Of a DNA stretch of 64,000 nt, positions 1 through 7,443 are shown piece after piece (position 1 is the stretch's first letter; each line of letters opens with the position of its first letter). The translations under genes and the position numbers were made by a program. The notes beneath the pieces are model-generated. The model did no database searches and was not told the DNA's origin. It saw nothing but the letters and a program-made list of their open reading frames with translations. The DNA comes from Actinomadura fibrosa (GTDB lineage: Bacteria > Actinomycetota > Actinomycetes > Streptosporangiales > Streptosporangiaceae), in contig NZ_CAACUY010000005.1 of the NCBI RefSeq assembly GCF_900659615.1, positions 1-64,000 of the forward strand, written 5' to 3'.

Positions 1-303
1 CTCCGCTCCGCGCTGGCGGCCTTCGAGCGGCTCGGCGCGGCGCCGTGGGCCGCACGGGTCCGCGCCGAGCTGCGCGCCACGGGCGAGACCGCGCCCGCTC
101 CGCCCCCGGACGGCGACCCGCTCGGCCGGCTCACCCCGCAGGAGCTCCAGATCGTCCGGCTGGCGGCGGCCGGGGCGAGCAACCGAGACATCGCCGCGCG
201 GCTGTTCCTCAGCCACCGGACGGTCGAGTACCACCTCTACAAGGCCTATCCCAAGCTCGGCGTCGCCTCCCGCGCCGAGCTGGCCCGCTTCGCCGCCCCG
301 TGA
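1..303 (+). CDS. C-terminal end of a LuxR-family transcriptional regulator (partial)
   Basis: The reading frame is open from the first base, so the gene starts outside the window; 100 C-terminal residues remain. The visible part ends in a LuxR-type helix-turn-helix: a LTPQELQIVRLAAAGASN stretch, then RDIAARLF and the recognition helix SHRTVEYHLYKAYPKLGV at about residues 40-90. The short preceding segment (FERLGAAPWAARVRAEL) resembles the end of the TPR-like region of large LAL-type ATPase regulators, which carry the HTH at the extreme C-terminus. That assignment is inference because the ATPase part is not visible. The protein binds DNA and probably activates transcription; its target is unknown. 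Confidence 0.85.
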   Translation, partial: LRSALAAFERLGAAPWAARVRAELRATGETAPAPPPDGDPLGRLTPQELQIVRLAAAGASNRDIAARLFLSHRTVEYHLYKAYPKLGVASRAELARFAAP

Positions 304-324
304 GCACCACCCCGTGAGCACTAC

Positions 325-355
325 GGTGGCGCCACGGATTCGGGCCCGCGCCACC
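325..355. terminator. Inverted repeat after the LuxR-type gene
   Basis: GGTGGCGC (325-332) and GCGCCACC (348-355) form a perfect 8-bp stem with a 15-nt loop just past the stop codon of the regulator. There is no T-run, as is common for actinomycete terminators. It could also be an operator for the next gene. Confidence 0.35.
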
Positions 356-402
356 GCCACCTAGCTTCGTGATCACTGGAACCACCGATCAGGGAGCACG
401 CG

Positions 403-1314
403 ATGAGCAGAGTGATCGTCTTCGACGCGCCGGGCGGGCCGCTGCGGCTCGCGGAGGTACCCGAACCGCAGGCCGGCCCCGGCGAGGTGCGGGTCAGGGT
501 CAGGGCCGCCGGCGTCCAGCCCTTCGACGTGGCCGTCGTCGGGGGATGGCTGCCCGCGGGCGCGGACGCCCCCTACCCGCGCACGCCGGGCAACGAGTTC
601 GCCGGGGTCGTCGACCAAGTCGGCGCGGACGTGGCGGGCTTCACGCCCGGCGACGAGGTGCTGGGCTTCGGGCTGCTGAACGCCTACGGCGAGCACCTGG
701 TCGTCCCGGCCGCGCAGGTCACCGCGAAGCCGCCGGAGATGCCGTGGGAGGTCGCGGGCGGTTTCAGCGCCGCGTCCCAGACGGCCCGCAACGTGATCGA
801 GGCCCTGGAGGTCGGCGAAGGCGAGACCCTCCTGGTGCACGGCGCGGCCGGCGCGGTCGGCACCGTCGCCGTCCAGCTCGGACGGCACCGCGGCGCCACC
901 GTGATCGGCGCGGCGCGCGAGGAGCAGCACGACTACCTGCGCTCCCTCGGCGCCCTGCCCGTCGCCTACGGCGAGGGCTTCACGGCCCGCGTCCGCGAGC
1001 TGGCCCCGGGCGGGGAGGTCCACGCGTCCCTGGACAGCGTCGGCGGAGCCGCCCTCGACGCCACCCTGGAGCTGGTGAAGGACCGCTCCCGCGTCATCAC
1101 GCTGTACGACCACGACCGCGCGGCGGCGCTCGGCGTCGGCCTGAGCCCGGCGATCCGCACCGCCGAGCGGCTGGCCGAGCTCGCCGCCCTCTACGCGCGC
1201 GGCGAGCTGAGATGGCACGTGCTGCGGACCTTCCCCCTCGAACAGGCGGCCGAGGCCCACCGCTTCTACACGGCGGGCGGCATCCGCGGCAAGATCGTCC
1301 TCACCGTGGACTGA
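403..1314 (+). CDS. NADP-dependent quinone oxidoreductase-like protein (MDR family)
   Basis: 303-residue zinc-independent medium-chain dehydrogenase/reductase. A GroES-like N-terminal half (about 1-115, with PGNEFAGVV at 62-70) is followed by a Rossmann fold with the nucleotide-binding motif HGAAGAVG at about 146-153. There are no zinc-ligand cysteines, which fits the quinone oxidoreductase branch rather than alcohol dehydrogenases. The family reduces quinones or enones with NADPH in the cytoplasm; the substrate here is unknown. The ATG at 403 has a GGGAG-like ribosome site just upstream. Its end overlaps the end of the convergent WYL regulator by 14 bp. A second member of the family lies at 7444-8442. 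Confidence 0.88.
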   Translation: MSRVIVFDAPGGPLRLAEVPEPQAGPGEVRVRVRAAGVQPFDVAVVGGWLPAGADAPYPRTPGNEFAGVVDQVGADVAGFTPGDEVLGFGLLNAYGEHLVVPAAQVTAKPPEMPWEVAGGFSAASQTARNVIEALEVGEGETLLVHGAAGAVGTVAVQLGRHRGATVIGAAREEQHDYLRSLGALPVAYGEGFTARVRELAPGGEVHASLDSVGGAALDATLELVKDRSRVITLYDHDRAAALGVGLSPAIRTAERLAELAALYARGELRWHVLRTFPLEQAAEAHRFYTAGGIRGKIVLTVD

Positions 1315-2263
1315 CGGCGCGGGCCGCGCGCGCCGCCAGGTCGCGGATGTGCGCCACCAGCTCCGGCGGGTCGTGCACCTCGAACTCGCAGCCGAGCATG
1401 AACAGCCGCGCGGCGAGCCATTCGAGGGTGTCGGGGCGCCCGCTGAGCAGGCACCGGCCGGCACCGAGCGGCCGCACCTCGCCGGGCGCCGCGCCGAGCC
1501 GGGCCATGACGTCCGCCGCGGGCATGTGGACGGTGACCTCGGCGCTGTAGATCGGCGCCGCGGCGTACGCCTTCTCCCTGAAGTACGCGGCGGCGTCGCC
1601 TCCGGGCACCTCGCGCTCGGTGCGGCGCTGGCCGGTCGGGCGCGGCTCGTCCACGCGGTCGACGCGGAACGTCCGCCAGTCGTCGCGGTCGAGGTCGTAG
1701 GCGACGAGATACCAGCGGCGGCCCGCGGCGACGATGCGGTGCGGCTCGGCCAGCCGCCGCGAGTCGGCGCCCCCGCCGGACCGGTAGGCGAACCGGACCC
1801 GCTCGCGGTTCGCGATGGCCGCGGCGAGCACGGCCAGATGCGCCGGGTCGACGGTCGGGCCGCCGTCCGGGACCAGCGGGACGGTCGCGGCGCCGAGCAC
1901 GCCGACGCGGCGCCGCAGCCGGGACGGCAGCACCTGCTCCAGCTTGGCGAGCGCGCGGGCCGAGGCCTCACCGATCCCGTCCACCGGATGTGCGGCGGCG
2001 CCGCGCAGCCCGACCGCGATCGCGACGGCCTCCTCGTCGTCCAGCAGGAGCGGCGGCATCGCGGCCCCGGCGACCAGGCGGTACCCGCCCTCGGGCCCCT
2101 TGGTCGCCTCGACGGGATAGCCCAGCTCGCGGAGCCGCTCGATGTCGCGCCGGATCGTCCGGCCGCTCACCCTCAGCCGCTCGGCCAGCTCGCCGCCCGG
2201 CCACTCGCGCGGGGTCTGCAGCAGCGACAGCAGGTTCAGCAACCGGATCGAGGAGTCCGCCAT
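1301..2263 (-). CDS. YafY-type HTH/WYL-domain transcriptional regulator
   Basis: 320 residues from ATG 2263. The N-terminal winged helix (LLNLLSLLQTPREWPGGELAERLRVSGRTIRRDIERL, about 8-45) is the HTH_11 type. The central WYL domain shows the signature RRWYLVAYD at about residue 165, and the C-terminal WCX region follows. These proteins are dimeric DNA-binding repressors or activators that sense ligands through WYL. A longer in-frame extension upstream lacks similarity to the family, so the 2263 start is preferred. It is a close paralogue in layout of the regulator at 39318-40307. Both have a TAGG-N11-CCTA palindrome just before their start, pointing to autoregulation. Confidence 0.9.
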   Translation of the reverse strand: MADSSIRLLNLLSLLQTPREWPGGELAERLRVSGRTIRRDIERLRELGYPVEATKGPEGGYRLVAGAAMPPLLLDDEEAVAIAVGLRGAAAHPVDGIGEASARALAKLEQVLPSRLRRRVGVLGAATVPLVPDGGPTVDPAHLAVLAAAIANRERVRFAYRSGGGADSRRLAEPHRIVAAGRRWYLVAYDLDRDDWRTFRVDRVDEPRPTGQRRTEREVPGGDAAAYFREKAYAAAPIYSAEVTVHMPAADVMARLGAAPGEVRPLGAGRCLLSGRPDTLEWLAARLFMLGCEFEVHDPPELVAHIRDLAARAARAVSPR

Positions 2264-2284
2264 GCGCCCAGCATGCCGCAGATA

Positions 2285-2303
2285 TAGGACGGAACCTGAC
2301 CTA
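2285..2303. promoter_or_regulatory. Predicted WYL-regulator operator TAGG-N11-CCTA
   Basis: TAGG at 2285-2288 and CCTA at 2300-2303 are separated by exactly 11 nt and lie about 20 nt upstream of the WYL regulator start. The same half-sites and spacing occur before the paralogous regulator at 39286-39304. Confidence 0.5.
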
Positions 2304-2522
2304 AAGCCCGCCCCGACCGGCGAGCAGGTCGAACCGGTGGCGCCCGAGGACCTGCTCGTCACTCTCGGGCCCGCCCAGATGCGCCTTCATCTCGGGGATG
2401 TTCACCCGACGCAGCAACTCCAGGTCGCGCTCCGCCCACGGCTCGATCCGCACGTCCACGCGTTCCTCCCTGAGGGCGGGAGCCCTGCGGATCCGGGGAG
2501 CGTCAGGAACCGACGGGGCCAT
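2301..2522 (-). pseudogene. Truncated GNAT-type acetyltransferase fragment
   Basis: A 73-codon frame whose middle reads VRIEPWAERDLELLRRVN, followed by MKAHLGGPESDEQVLGRH. This matches the first 40-50 residues of actinomycete GNAT N-acetyltransferases, where EQVLxRH is followed by the rest of the fold. Here the frame ends 13 residues later (FDLLAGRGGL) and the acetyl-CoA-binding core is absent. It is therefore best read as a 5' remnant left after a deletion next to the WYL regulator, not a working enzyme. Confidence 0.55.
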
Positions 2523-2551
2523 GAGCAGCCATTACCCGGCAGAACGGATCG

Positions 2552-2905
2552 TTAACTGGTCAACGAACTCCCCTGGTCCTCGCCGGTCCGGTAAGCGGTG
2601 AGCACGTCGAAATGGCGGATGAGCGGATCGGAGTCGAGCAGCACGGCCCGCGCCGCCGGCGTGACGTGCTCGCGCTCGTACCCCTTCCCCGCAAAGCTCC
2701 TGACGGCGTCGAGGGACTCGAACAGCGTCACCGTCTCGATGCCCACCGCGTCACCATCGCTCCGGGCCAGCAGGTAGGCGCCGCGGAAGCCCTCTATACC
2801 CCGCAGGCTGGTGAGCACCTCCGTCTGGAAAACCCGGCGGTACTCCTCGGTGGTCCGCGGACCGCTGGTCCGGGCCTGCCATACTCTCGCGATCATGCTG
2901 GGCAC
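2552..2905 (-). CDS. Antibiotic biosynthesis monooxygenase (ABM)-like protein
   Basis: 117 residues with the small dimeric alpha/beta-barrel pattern: IARVWQARTS, then YRRVFQTEVLTSLRGIEGFRGAYLL, a variable loop, IETVTLFESLDAVRSFAG, and a C-terminal strand with HFDVL. Members are heme-degrading, quinol-oxidising or ligand-binding cytoplasmic proteins; the substrate cannot be told from sequence. The first ATG (2905) and the one three codons later (2896) are both possible. It lies downstream of the AraC regulator on the same strand with a 76-bp gap, so co-transcription is possible. Confidence 0.7.
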   Translation of the reverse strand: MPSMIARVWQARTSGPRTTEEYRRVFQTEVLTSLRGIEGFRGAYLLARSDGDAVGIETVTLFESLDAVRSFAGKGYEREHVTPAARAVLLDSDPLIRHFDVLTAYRTGEDQGSSLTS

Positions 2906-2981
2906 CTTCCCGCGCCGTCTGGATCGGACCGACGACCCGAGTGTGGGCCCGCGCGCCCGTCCGGCGCTTGAAGATCCTTGC

Positions 2982-3788
2982 TCAGTCCGGCGCCGCCAGC
3001 AGGGCCCGCAGCGCCCGCGGCGTGCGGCCGCACTCGTCGCGGACCGTCCGGGTCAGATGGGCGTGGTCGGCGAAGCCGAGCTCGGCCGCCAGGCCCGCCA
3101 GATCGGCCCGGCCCGCCTCGATCGCCTCCAGCGCCATGTGCACGCGGACGCGGGCGCGGTACCTGGTCAACGTCATGCCGGTCTCATCCCGGAAGGTCCG
3201 GCTGAGGTGGAAGGGAGAGCATCCGAGGCGCCGGGCGACGTCCCGGAGCCCGAGCGTGCCCGGTTCCCCGGCGAGCAGTTCCTTGGCCCCGCCCGCCAAC
3301 GCGCGCCGGGCCGCAGCAGTCGCCGCTCGTCCCACCGCACGTGGCGAGGACGGTGCCGCGAGGACGCGTCCTGCCAGCCGGACGGCCATCTCGGCCACCT
3401 CGAAGGAGTCGCACCGACGCGCCCTGGCCGCCAGCACGCGATGCGCGACGGCGAGATCACCCGTCACCGGAACAGGACCCCCTACCGGCGCCCCTCGATC
3501 CAGCTCGGCCATGAAGGGATCCGACATCAGCAGGGCCGTGCACGTGTCCTCGCTCCCCGGCCGATGGGCGATGCTCTGCTCCTGCGCCGGGCCGCCGAAG
3601 TAGGCGACCGTCGGGTCCGCCACGAGCGTGCGGCCGCCGACCCGCGCACGGAACACACCACGGCGCACGAACGTGAGCTGATGCCCGTCCGGGATCTCCG
3701 GATCGGACCACGACTCGGCCCGAGCGCGAATCGCTATCCGCTTGAGCGAGAACCCGTCGCCGTCCACGATCGGCGTGACCACGCGCAT
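2982..3788 (-). CDS. AraC-family transcriptional regulator
   Basis: 268 residues from ATG 3788 (MRVVTPIVDGDG). The N-terminal half looks like an AraC-type cupin sensor (GHQLTFVRRGVFRARVGG). The C-terminal 100 residues carry two helix-turn-helices (LRDVARRLGCSPFHLSRTFR, then a second motif ending LTRTVRDECGRTPRAL). A 22-codon upstream extension would overlap the divergent P-loop gene, so the shorter start is chosen. The 32-bp gap to that gene must hold promoters for both, so the regulator may control its neighbour. The effector is unknown. Confidence 0.87.
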   Translation of the reverse strand: MRVVTPIVDGDGFSLKRIAIRARAESWSDPEIPDGHQLTFVRRGVFRARVGGRTLVADPTVAYFGGPAQEQSIAHRPGSEDTCTALLMSDPFMAELDRGAPVGGPVPVTGDLAVAHRVLAARARRCDSFEVAEMAVRLAGRVLAAPSSPRAVGRAATAAARRALAGGAKELLAGEPGTLGLRDVARRLGCSPFHLSRTFRDETGMTLTRYRARVRVHMALEAIEAGRADLAGLAAELGFADHAHLTRTVRDECGRTPRALRALLAAPD

Positions 3789-3820
3789 GCCGCGACGATA
3801 CGCCGACCGGAAGGACAGCC

Positions 3821-4486
3821 GTGACGTTCGGACGACCTTCGCCCGGCGTCCCACCAGAGCGGCTGCGGCACGTCTACTGGATCGGCGGTGGCAGCGGCTC
3901 AGGGAAGTCCACCATCGCCCGGCGCCTTGCCGACCGGCACGGGATGCGCCTGTACGACACCGACGCCGCCATGCCCGACCACGCGCGCCGCCTCCCCGCG
4001 AACGAGGCCCCCTACCTGGCCCGATTCGCCGCCATGGACATGGACGAGCGCTGGGTGACCAGGAGCCCGCGCGAGATGCTCGACACCTTCCACTGGTACC
4101 ACGGCGAGGGTTTCGACCTGATCCTCGACGACCTGCTCAGCCTGCCCGCCGACCGTCCGGTGGTCGCCGAGGGATTCCGGCTGCTCCCCGGGCTCGTCCG
4201 CCCCCTGCTCGCCGACCCGGACCACGCCGTGTGGCTGCTGCCGACGCCCCGTTTCCGCGAGGCCGTCTTCGCGGACCGCGGCGGTGCGGCCTGGAGGCTC
4301 GTCGCGAAGACCAGCGATCCGCGGCGTGCGCTGCGGAACCTGCTCAAACGCGACGCCCTGTTCACCGACCAGCTGTCCGAACAGACCCGCCGACTCGGCC
4401 TCACCACCAGCACGGTGGACTCCGCGATGACCGAGGAGACGCTCACACGACGCGTCACCGAACAGTTCAAGCTCGCCCCGTCCTGA
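3821..4486 (+). CDS. P-loop NTPase, small nucleotide-kinase-like
   Basis: 221 residues beginning at GTG 3821 with an AAGGA ribosome site. A Walker A motif GGGSGSGKST lies at residues 22-31 after a beta strand (HVYWI). Then come an acidic DTD motif (LYDTDAAMPDHARR), a region with VVAEGFRLLPGLV, and VWLLPTPRFREAVF. The fold resembles adenylate/shikimate-kinase-like P-loop proteins that phosphorylate small molecules, but the substrate is not recognisable. A paralogue with the same order of motifs lies at 56417-57097. The gene is divergent from the AraC regulator. Confidence 0.72.
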   Translation: MTFGRPSPGVPPERLRHVYWIGGGSGSGKSTIARRLADRHGMRLYDTDAAMPDHARRLPANEAPYLARFAAMDMDERWVTRSPREMLDTFHWYHGEGFDLILDDLLSLPADRPVVAEGFRLLPGLVRPLLADPDHAVWLLPTPRFREAVFADRGGAAWRLVAKTSDPRRALRNLLKRDALFTDQLSEQTRRLGLTTSTVDSAMTEETLTRRVTEQFKLAPS

Positions 4487-4508
4487 GCACGCGTCGCGGT
4501 GCGGCGTT

Positions 4509-5045
4509 CTACTCGGCGGCGTCGTCGCCGAGCAGGAGGACGGTCGCGAGGATGCGGCGACGGCGGCCGGGCCGCGGCGGGTTGGCCAGCCGAGGCCGGA
4601 GCACCCGGGCGAGTTCGCGGCGCAGCTCGGCGAACTCGTCGTCGTCGAGCCACATCCCGGCGAGGCGGTAGCTCACCTGGTCGCGGAGCAGGTCGATGTC
4701 GGTCCTGGCGGCGTACCGGTCGAACGCGTCGAGGAGCCCGGCGACATAGGCCGTGAACGCCTGCCGGTGCTCGTCGGGGCTCATCGCGTCGACCTCGTCC
4801 AGGCCGATGCTCGCCGCGCTCAGCCGCAGCACGTAGGTGCGCTCGACCGTGCCGCGCACGCGCCGCTCGGCGGCCACCGCCAGCACCCCGGCGTCGGTGA
4901 GGCGGGCGATGTGCCGGTAGAGGCTGGTCGTGGGGACGTCCGCGAGCTCGGTCTTCAGCTCGTTCGTGGTCAGCGCCCGGTCGCCGAGCAGCGCCTGGAC
5001 GATGCGCAGGCGGACCGGGTGCAGGAGCAGGTCGGCGGACGTCAC
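4509..5045 (-). CDS. ArsR-like winged-helix transcriptional regulator
   Basis: 178 residues from GTG 5045 (VTSADLLLHPVRLRIVQALL). The N-terminal winged helix is typical of ArsR/helix_turn_helix_5-type regulators (LTTNELKTELADVPTTSLYRHIARLTDAGVL, about 22-55, then a basic wing with VRGTVERTYVL). The C-terminal 100 residues are helical and acidic, probably for dimerisation. It is divergent from the beta-lactamase-fold gene with only 25 bp between starts, so it most likely represses that gene and itself. The ribosome site is weak, and a very short leader is possible. Confidence 0.83.
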   Translation of the reverse strand: MTSADLLLHPVRLRIVQALLGDRALTTNELKTELADVPTTSLYRHIARLTDAGVLAVAAERRVRGTVERTYVLRLSAASIGLDEVDAMSPDEHRQAFTAYVAGLLDAFDRYAARTDIDLLRDQVSYRLAGMWLDDDEFAELRRELARVLRPRLANPPRPGRRRRILATVLLLGDDAAE

Positions 5046-5070
5046 GTTGACAAAGCTACCAGTTTCGGCA

Positions 5071-6336
5071 ATGTTCCCACTTATGGAAATGATCGCTGAG
5101 GAACGACTCCGCTGGATGGTGGACGGCTCGGCCCGCGCCCCGCTCGACGACGCGGAGATCGAGCGGCACGTGGCTCCCGCGCTGCTCGCCATGAGCGGCG
5201 GGCCGGGCGCGGTGAACGCGGCGATGGCCGCGCTGGGCCCGGTGACCCTGCGCAGGATCACTTCGTCGCAGCCCGACCGCGCGCAGGCCGCGGTGCGCAC
5301 CGGAAGCGGTGACCACCTGCTGACCGTCCAGGTGGACGCGGCCGGGCTCGTGGCCGACATGCAGCTCACCTCGGACGAGCCGTCCCCCGGCTCGTGGACC
5401 GACATCGACCGCCGGCTCGCCTCGCTCGCGGCGCGGGTGTCGTTTGCGGCGGCGACGATCGGCCCCGGCGGCACGTGCGCGCAGGTGCACGGCGTGGCCG
5501 CGGAGACGCCGAGACCGATCGGTTCCGCGTTCAAGCTGTACGTGCTCGGCGCGCTCGCCCAGGCCGCCGCTGAGGGAAAGGCGTCCTGGCAGGAACCGCT
5601 GGCGATCCGGGATGACCGCAAGAGCCTCCCGTCCGGCCGGATGCAGGACGTCCCCGCCGGCACCGCGTTCACGCTGGCGGAGTACGCCGACGCCATGATC
5701 TCCCTCAGCGACAACACCGCCACCGACCACCTGATGGGGCGGCTCGGCCGGGACGCCGTGCAGCGGCAACTCGTCCTGTTCGGGCACCGCACGCCGGAGG
5801 CGAACATCCCGTTCCCGACCACCCGGGCTTTCTTCCGGCTGAAGTTCGACTCCGCCCGCGCGGACGAGTACCTGGCCTTGCCCGAGGACCGCCGCGCCGC
5901 CGAGCTACAGGCCCTGGAGGATCTGCCGCTCCCCGATGCGCCGGAGGCTTGGAGCCGTCCCGAACGCATCGACCAGATCGAGTGGTTCGCTTCGCCGATG
6001 GACATCGTCCGGGCGTTCGCCGGCCTCTACCGCTTCGACATGCCGCAGGTCGGCCACGCGCTCTCGCTCAACGACGACGGGCTGGCTCTCGACCCCTCAC
6101 AGTTCCCCACCGTCTGGTACAAGGGCGGCTCGGAACCCGGCGTGGTGACCCTGAACTACCTGGCATGCACCGCCGATGGCCGCGTGCTGGCCGTCAGCCT
6201 GATGGTGTCCGACCCGCGGACGGCGTCCAGCGGCCTGGAGATGAGCCTGAAGTGCCAGCCCATCATCCGCGGAGCGTTCGAGCTGCTCAAACAGTGCAGC
6301 GACGGCGCCGCGGCGCCCACGGACCACCATCCCTAG
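5071..6336 (+). CDS. Class A beta-lactamase-fold serine hydrolase
   Basis: 421 residues from ATG 5071; in-frame ATGs at 5083 and 5089 are alternatives. The C-terminal 290 residues show the penicilloyl-serine signature: SAFK at 152-155 (nucleophile Ser152), SDN at 213-215 and KGGS at 351-354 in place of KTG. A separate N-terminal domain of about 120 residues precedes it, as in the Cpe/LpqF/ORF12-like family, where an NTF2-like domain comes before the hydrolase. No signal peptide is visible, which is unusual for a true beta-lactamase and suggests an esterase or other intracellular role. Divergent from an ArsR-like regulator. Confidence 0.82.
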   Translation: MFPLMEMIAEERLRWMVDGSARAPLDDAEIERHVAPALLAMSGGPGAVNAAMAALGPVTLRRITSSQPDRAQAAVRTGSGDHLLTVQVDAAGLVADMQLTSDEPSPGSWTDIDRRLASLAARVSFAAATIGPGGTCAQVHGVAAETPRPIGSAFKLYVLGALAQAAAEGKASWQEPLAIRDDRKSLPSGRMQDVPAGTAFTLAEYADAMISLSDNTATDHLMGRLGRDAVQRQLVLFGHRTPEANIPFPTTRAFFRLKFDSARADEYLALPEDRRAAELQALEDLPLPDAPEAWSRPERIDQIEWFASPMDIVRAFAGLYRFDMPQVGHALSLNDDGLALDPSQFPTVWYKGGSEPGVVTLNYLACTADGRVLAVSLMVSDPRTASSGLEMSLKCQPIIRGAFELLKQCSDGAAAPTDHHP

Positions 6337-6396
6337 GTCGCACGCGGACGGCAGTGAGATCAGCCGCCCAACACCACGCCGCGTCCGCGCGGAGCA

Positions 6397-6900
6397 CGGA
6401 CCAGGCTCGCGCTCAACCGCTTGCGCGCCGCGGACCCGGCACATCGGCTCGGCCCCTTGCTCCGCAACCCCGGCAAACCCGGCGGCCCGGGCACCGACAC
6501 CGTCGCGTGAGGCGGGACGATGCTCGGCAGCACCGAGTCGAAGCCGCTTCGTGAGCGCTTCGACCTGATCGGGTTCGAGTCGACGCGACCCGCGCGGCCC
6601 TCGGTGAGCGCAGGATCTCCTGGCTCGGCGTCTCGTACGGCACGGAACTGGGCGCCTCCTGCGCCCGGCTGTTCCCCCGGCGGGTGCGGGCGATGGCGCT
6701 GGACGGCGCCATCGACCACAGCCGTTCGGTGGAACGCGACGCCCTGGACGGGTCCGCCGCCACCGAGCGGCAGTTCGGCCGGTTCGCAGCGTGGTGCCGG
6801 ACCACGACCGGCTGCCCGCAGCACGGCCGGAACATCGCCCGCGACGTCGACGCGCTGACCGCGCGCGCTCGTGGTCGGTACCACGGGCGATCCGGCGACA
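6397..6900 (+). pseudogene. Decayed tripeptidyl-aminopeptidase (TAP) type alpha/beta hydrolase
   Basis: Pieces of one secreted TAP-family peptidase occur in order but in different frames. RLALNRLRAADPAHRLGPLL with NPGKPGGPG comes first, ending in a stop near 6510. RFDLIGF follows near 6556. ISWLGVSYGTELGASCARLF, which has the nucleophile elbow GVSYG, and MALDGAIDHSRS lie at about 6625-6725. LVVGTTGDPAT, the motif before the catalytic Asp, is at 6868-6900. Spacing is much shorter than the usual 450-500 residues, so internal deletions and frameshifts have occurred. No signal peptide remains. This fills the gap between the serine hydrolase and the MarR gene. Confidence 0.75.
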
Positions 6901-6934
6901 GAGTGCCGGCGATCCGTCTCGGGCAGGACGCGCG

Positions 6935-7357
6935 TCAGCCCAGTGCCTTCCGAAGCAGCGCCGTCAACTGGTCCTGTTCGTCGGGTGAGAGCCGTCCGAC
7001 CGCCGTGCGGGCGAAGGTGAAGGCCGTGGCGAACCGCTGGTTGACCTCGTCCCCTTGGGGGGTTCGCGCGACGAGCCGCGAGCGGCGGTCCCGGGGGTTC
7101 GGCTGGCGGACCGCGAGGCCGAGCGCTTCGAGGCGCACGACGATCTGGGTGATGTTGGACGCGTCGCAGCCGAGCTCCTCGGCGAGGGCGCCCATGCCGC
7201 GCGGCTCGTCGAGCCGCCCGAGTACGCAGGCCTGCGCCGTGCTGAGCGACAGCTCGGCCGCGGCCGCCTCGTAGGCGCGGTCGTAGACGTCGACCAGGTC
7301 GAACATGGCGGCCTCGGCCTCGGACGAGGTGGTCGCGGGTTTGTTCGGCAGCGCCAT
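6935..7357 (-). CDS. MarR-family transcriptional regulator
   Basis: 140 residues from ATG 7357. The winged helix (SLSTAQACVLGRLDEPRGMGALAEELGCDASNITQIVVRLEALGL) is followed by the MarR wing with the conserved NPRDRRSRLVART. Flanking helices form the dimer interface. The gene is divergent from an MDR oxidoreductase (7444), and two identical CTTGATTCACTCAAG palindromes lie between them. It is very likely a ligand-released repressor of the oxidoreductase and of itself. Confidence 0.92.
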   Translation of the reverse strand: MALPNKPATTSSEAEAAMFDLVDVYDRAYEAAAAELSLSTAQACVLGRLDEPRGMGALAEELGCDASNITQIVVRLEALGLAVRQPNPRDRRSRLVARTPQGDEVNQRFATAFTFARTAVGRLSPDEQDQLTALLRKALG

Positions 7358-7378
7358 GGCACCCAGTCTAGACGAGCT

Positions 7379-7429
7379 ACTTGATTCACTCAAGTAACCG
7401 TGCTTCCATGATGCTTGATTCACTCAAGC
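7379..7429. promoter_or_regulatory. Duplicated MarR operator, CTTGA-N5-TCAAG
   Basis: Two identical 15-bp palindromes occupy 7380-7394 and 7414-7428, 34 bp apart centre to centre. Each has perfect CTTGA/TCAAG arms and an identical TTCAC core. They sit between the MarR start (7357) and the ribosome site of the MDR gene at 7434-7439. Confidence 0.8.
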
Positions 7430-7443
7430 AATCAGGAGGGCCG

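Noticed and set aside
373..1971. A 530-codon minus-strand frame across the MDR and WYL genes
   Set aside because: Arg/Ala/Pro-rich shadow with no recognisable motif; the MDR and WYL frames are clearly coding.
2527..2570. Palindrome-like CGTT...AACG near 2549-2564
   Set aside because: Only 4-bp arms; not distinguishable from chance.
5071..6336. True secreted beta-lactamase
   Set aside because: No signal peptide and KGG instead of KTG; a cytoplasmic hydrolase of the same fold is more likely.
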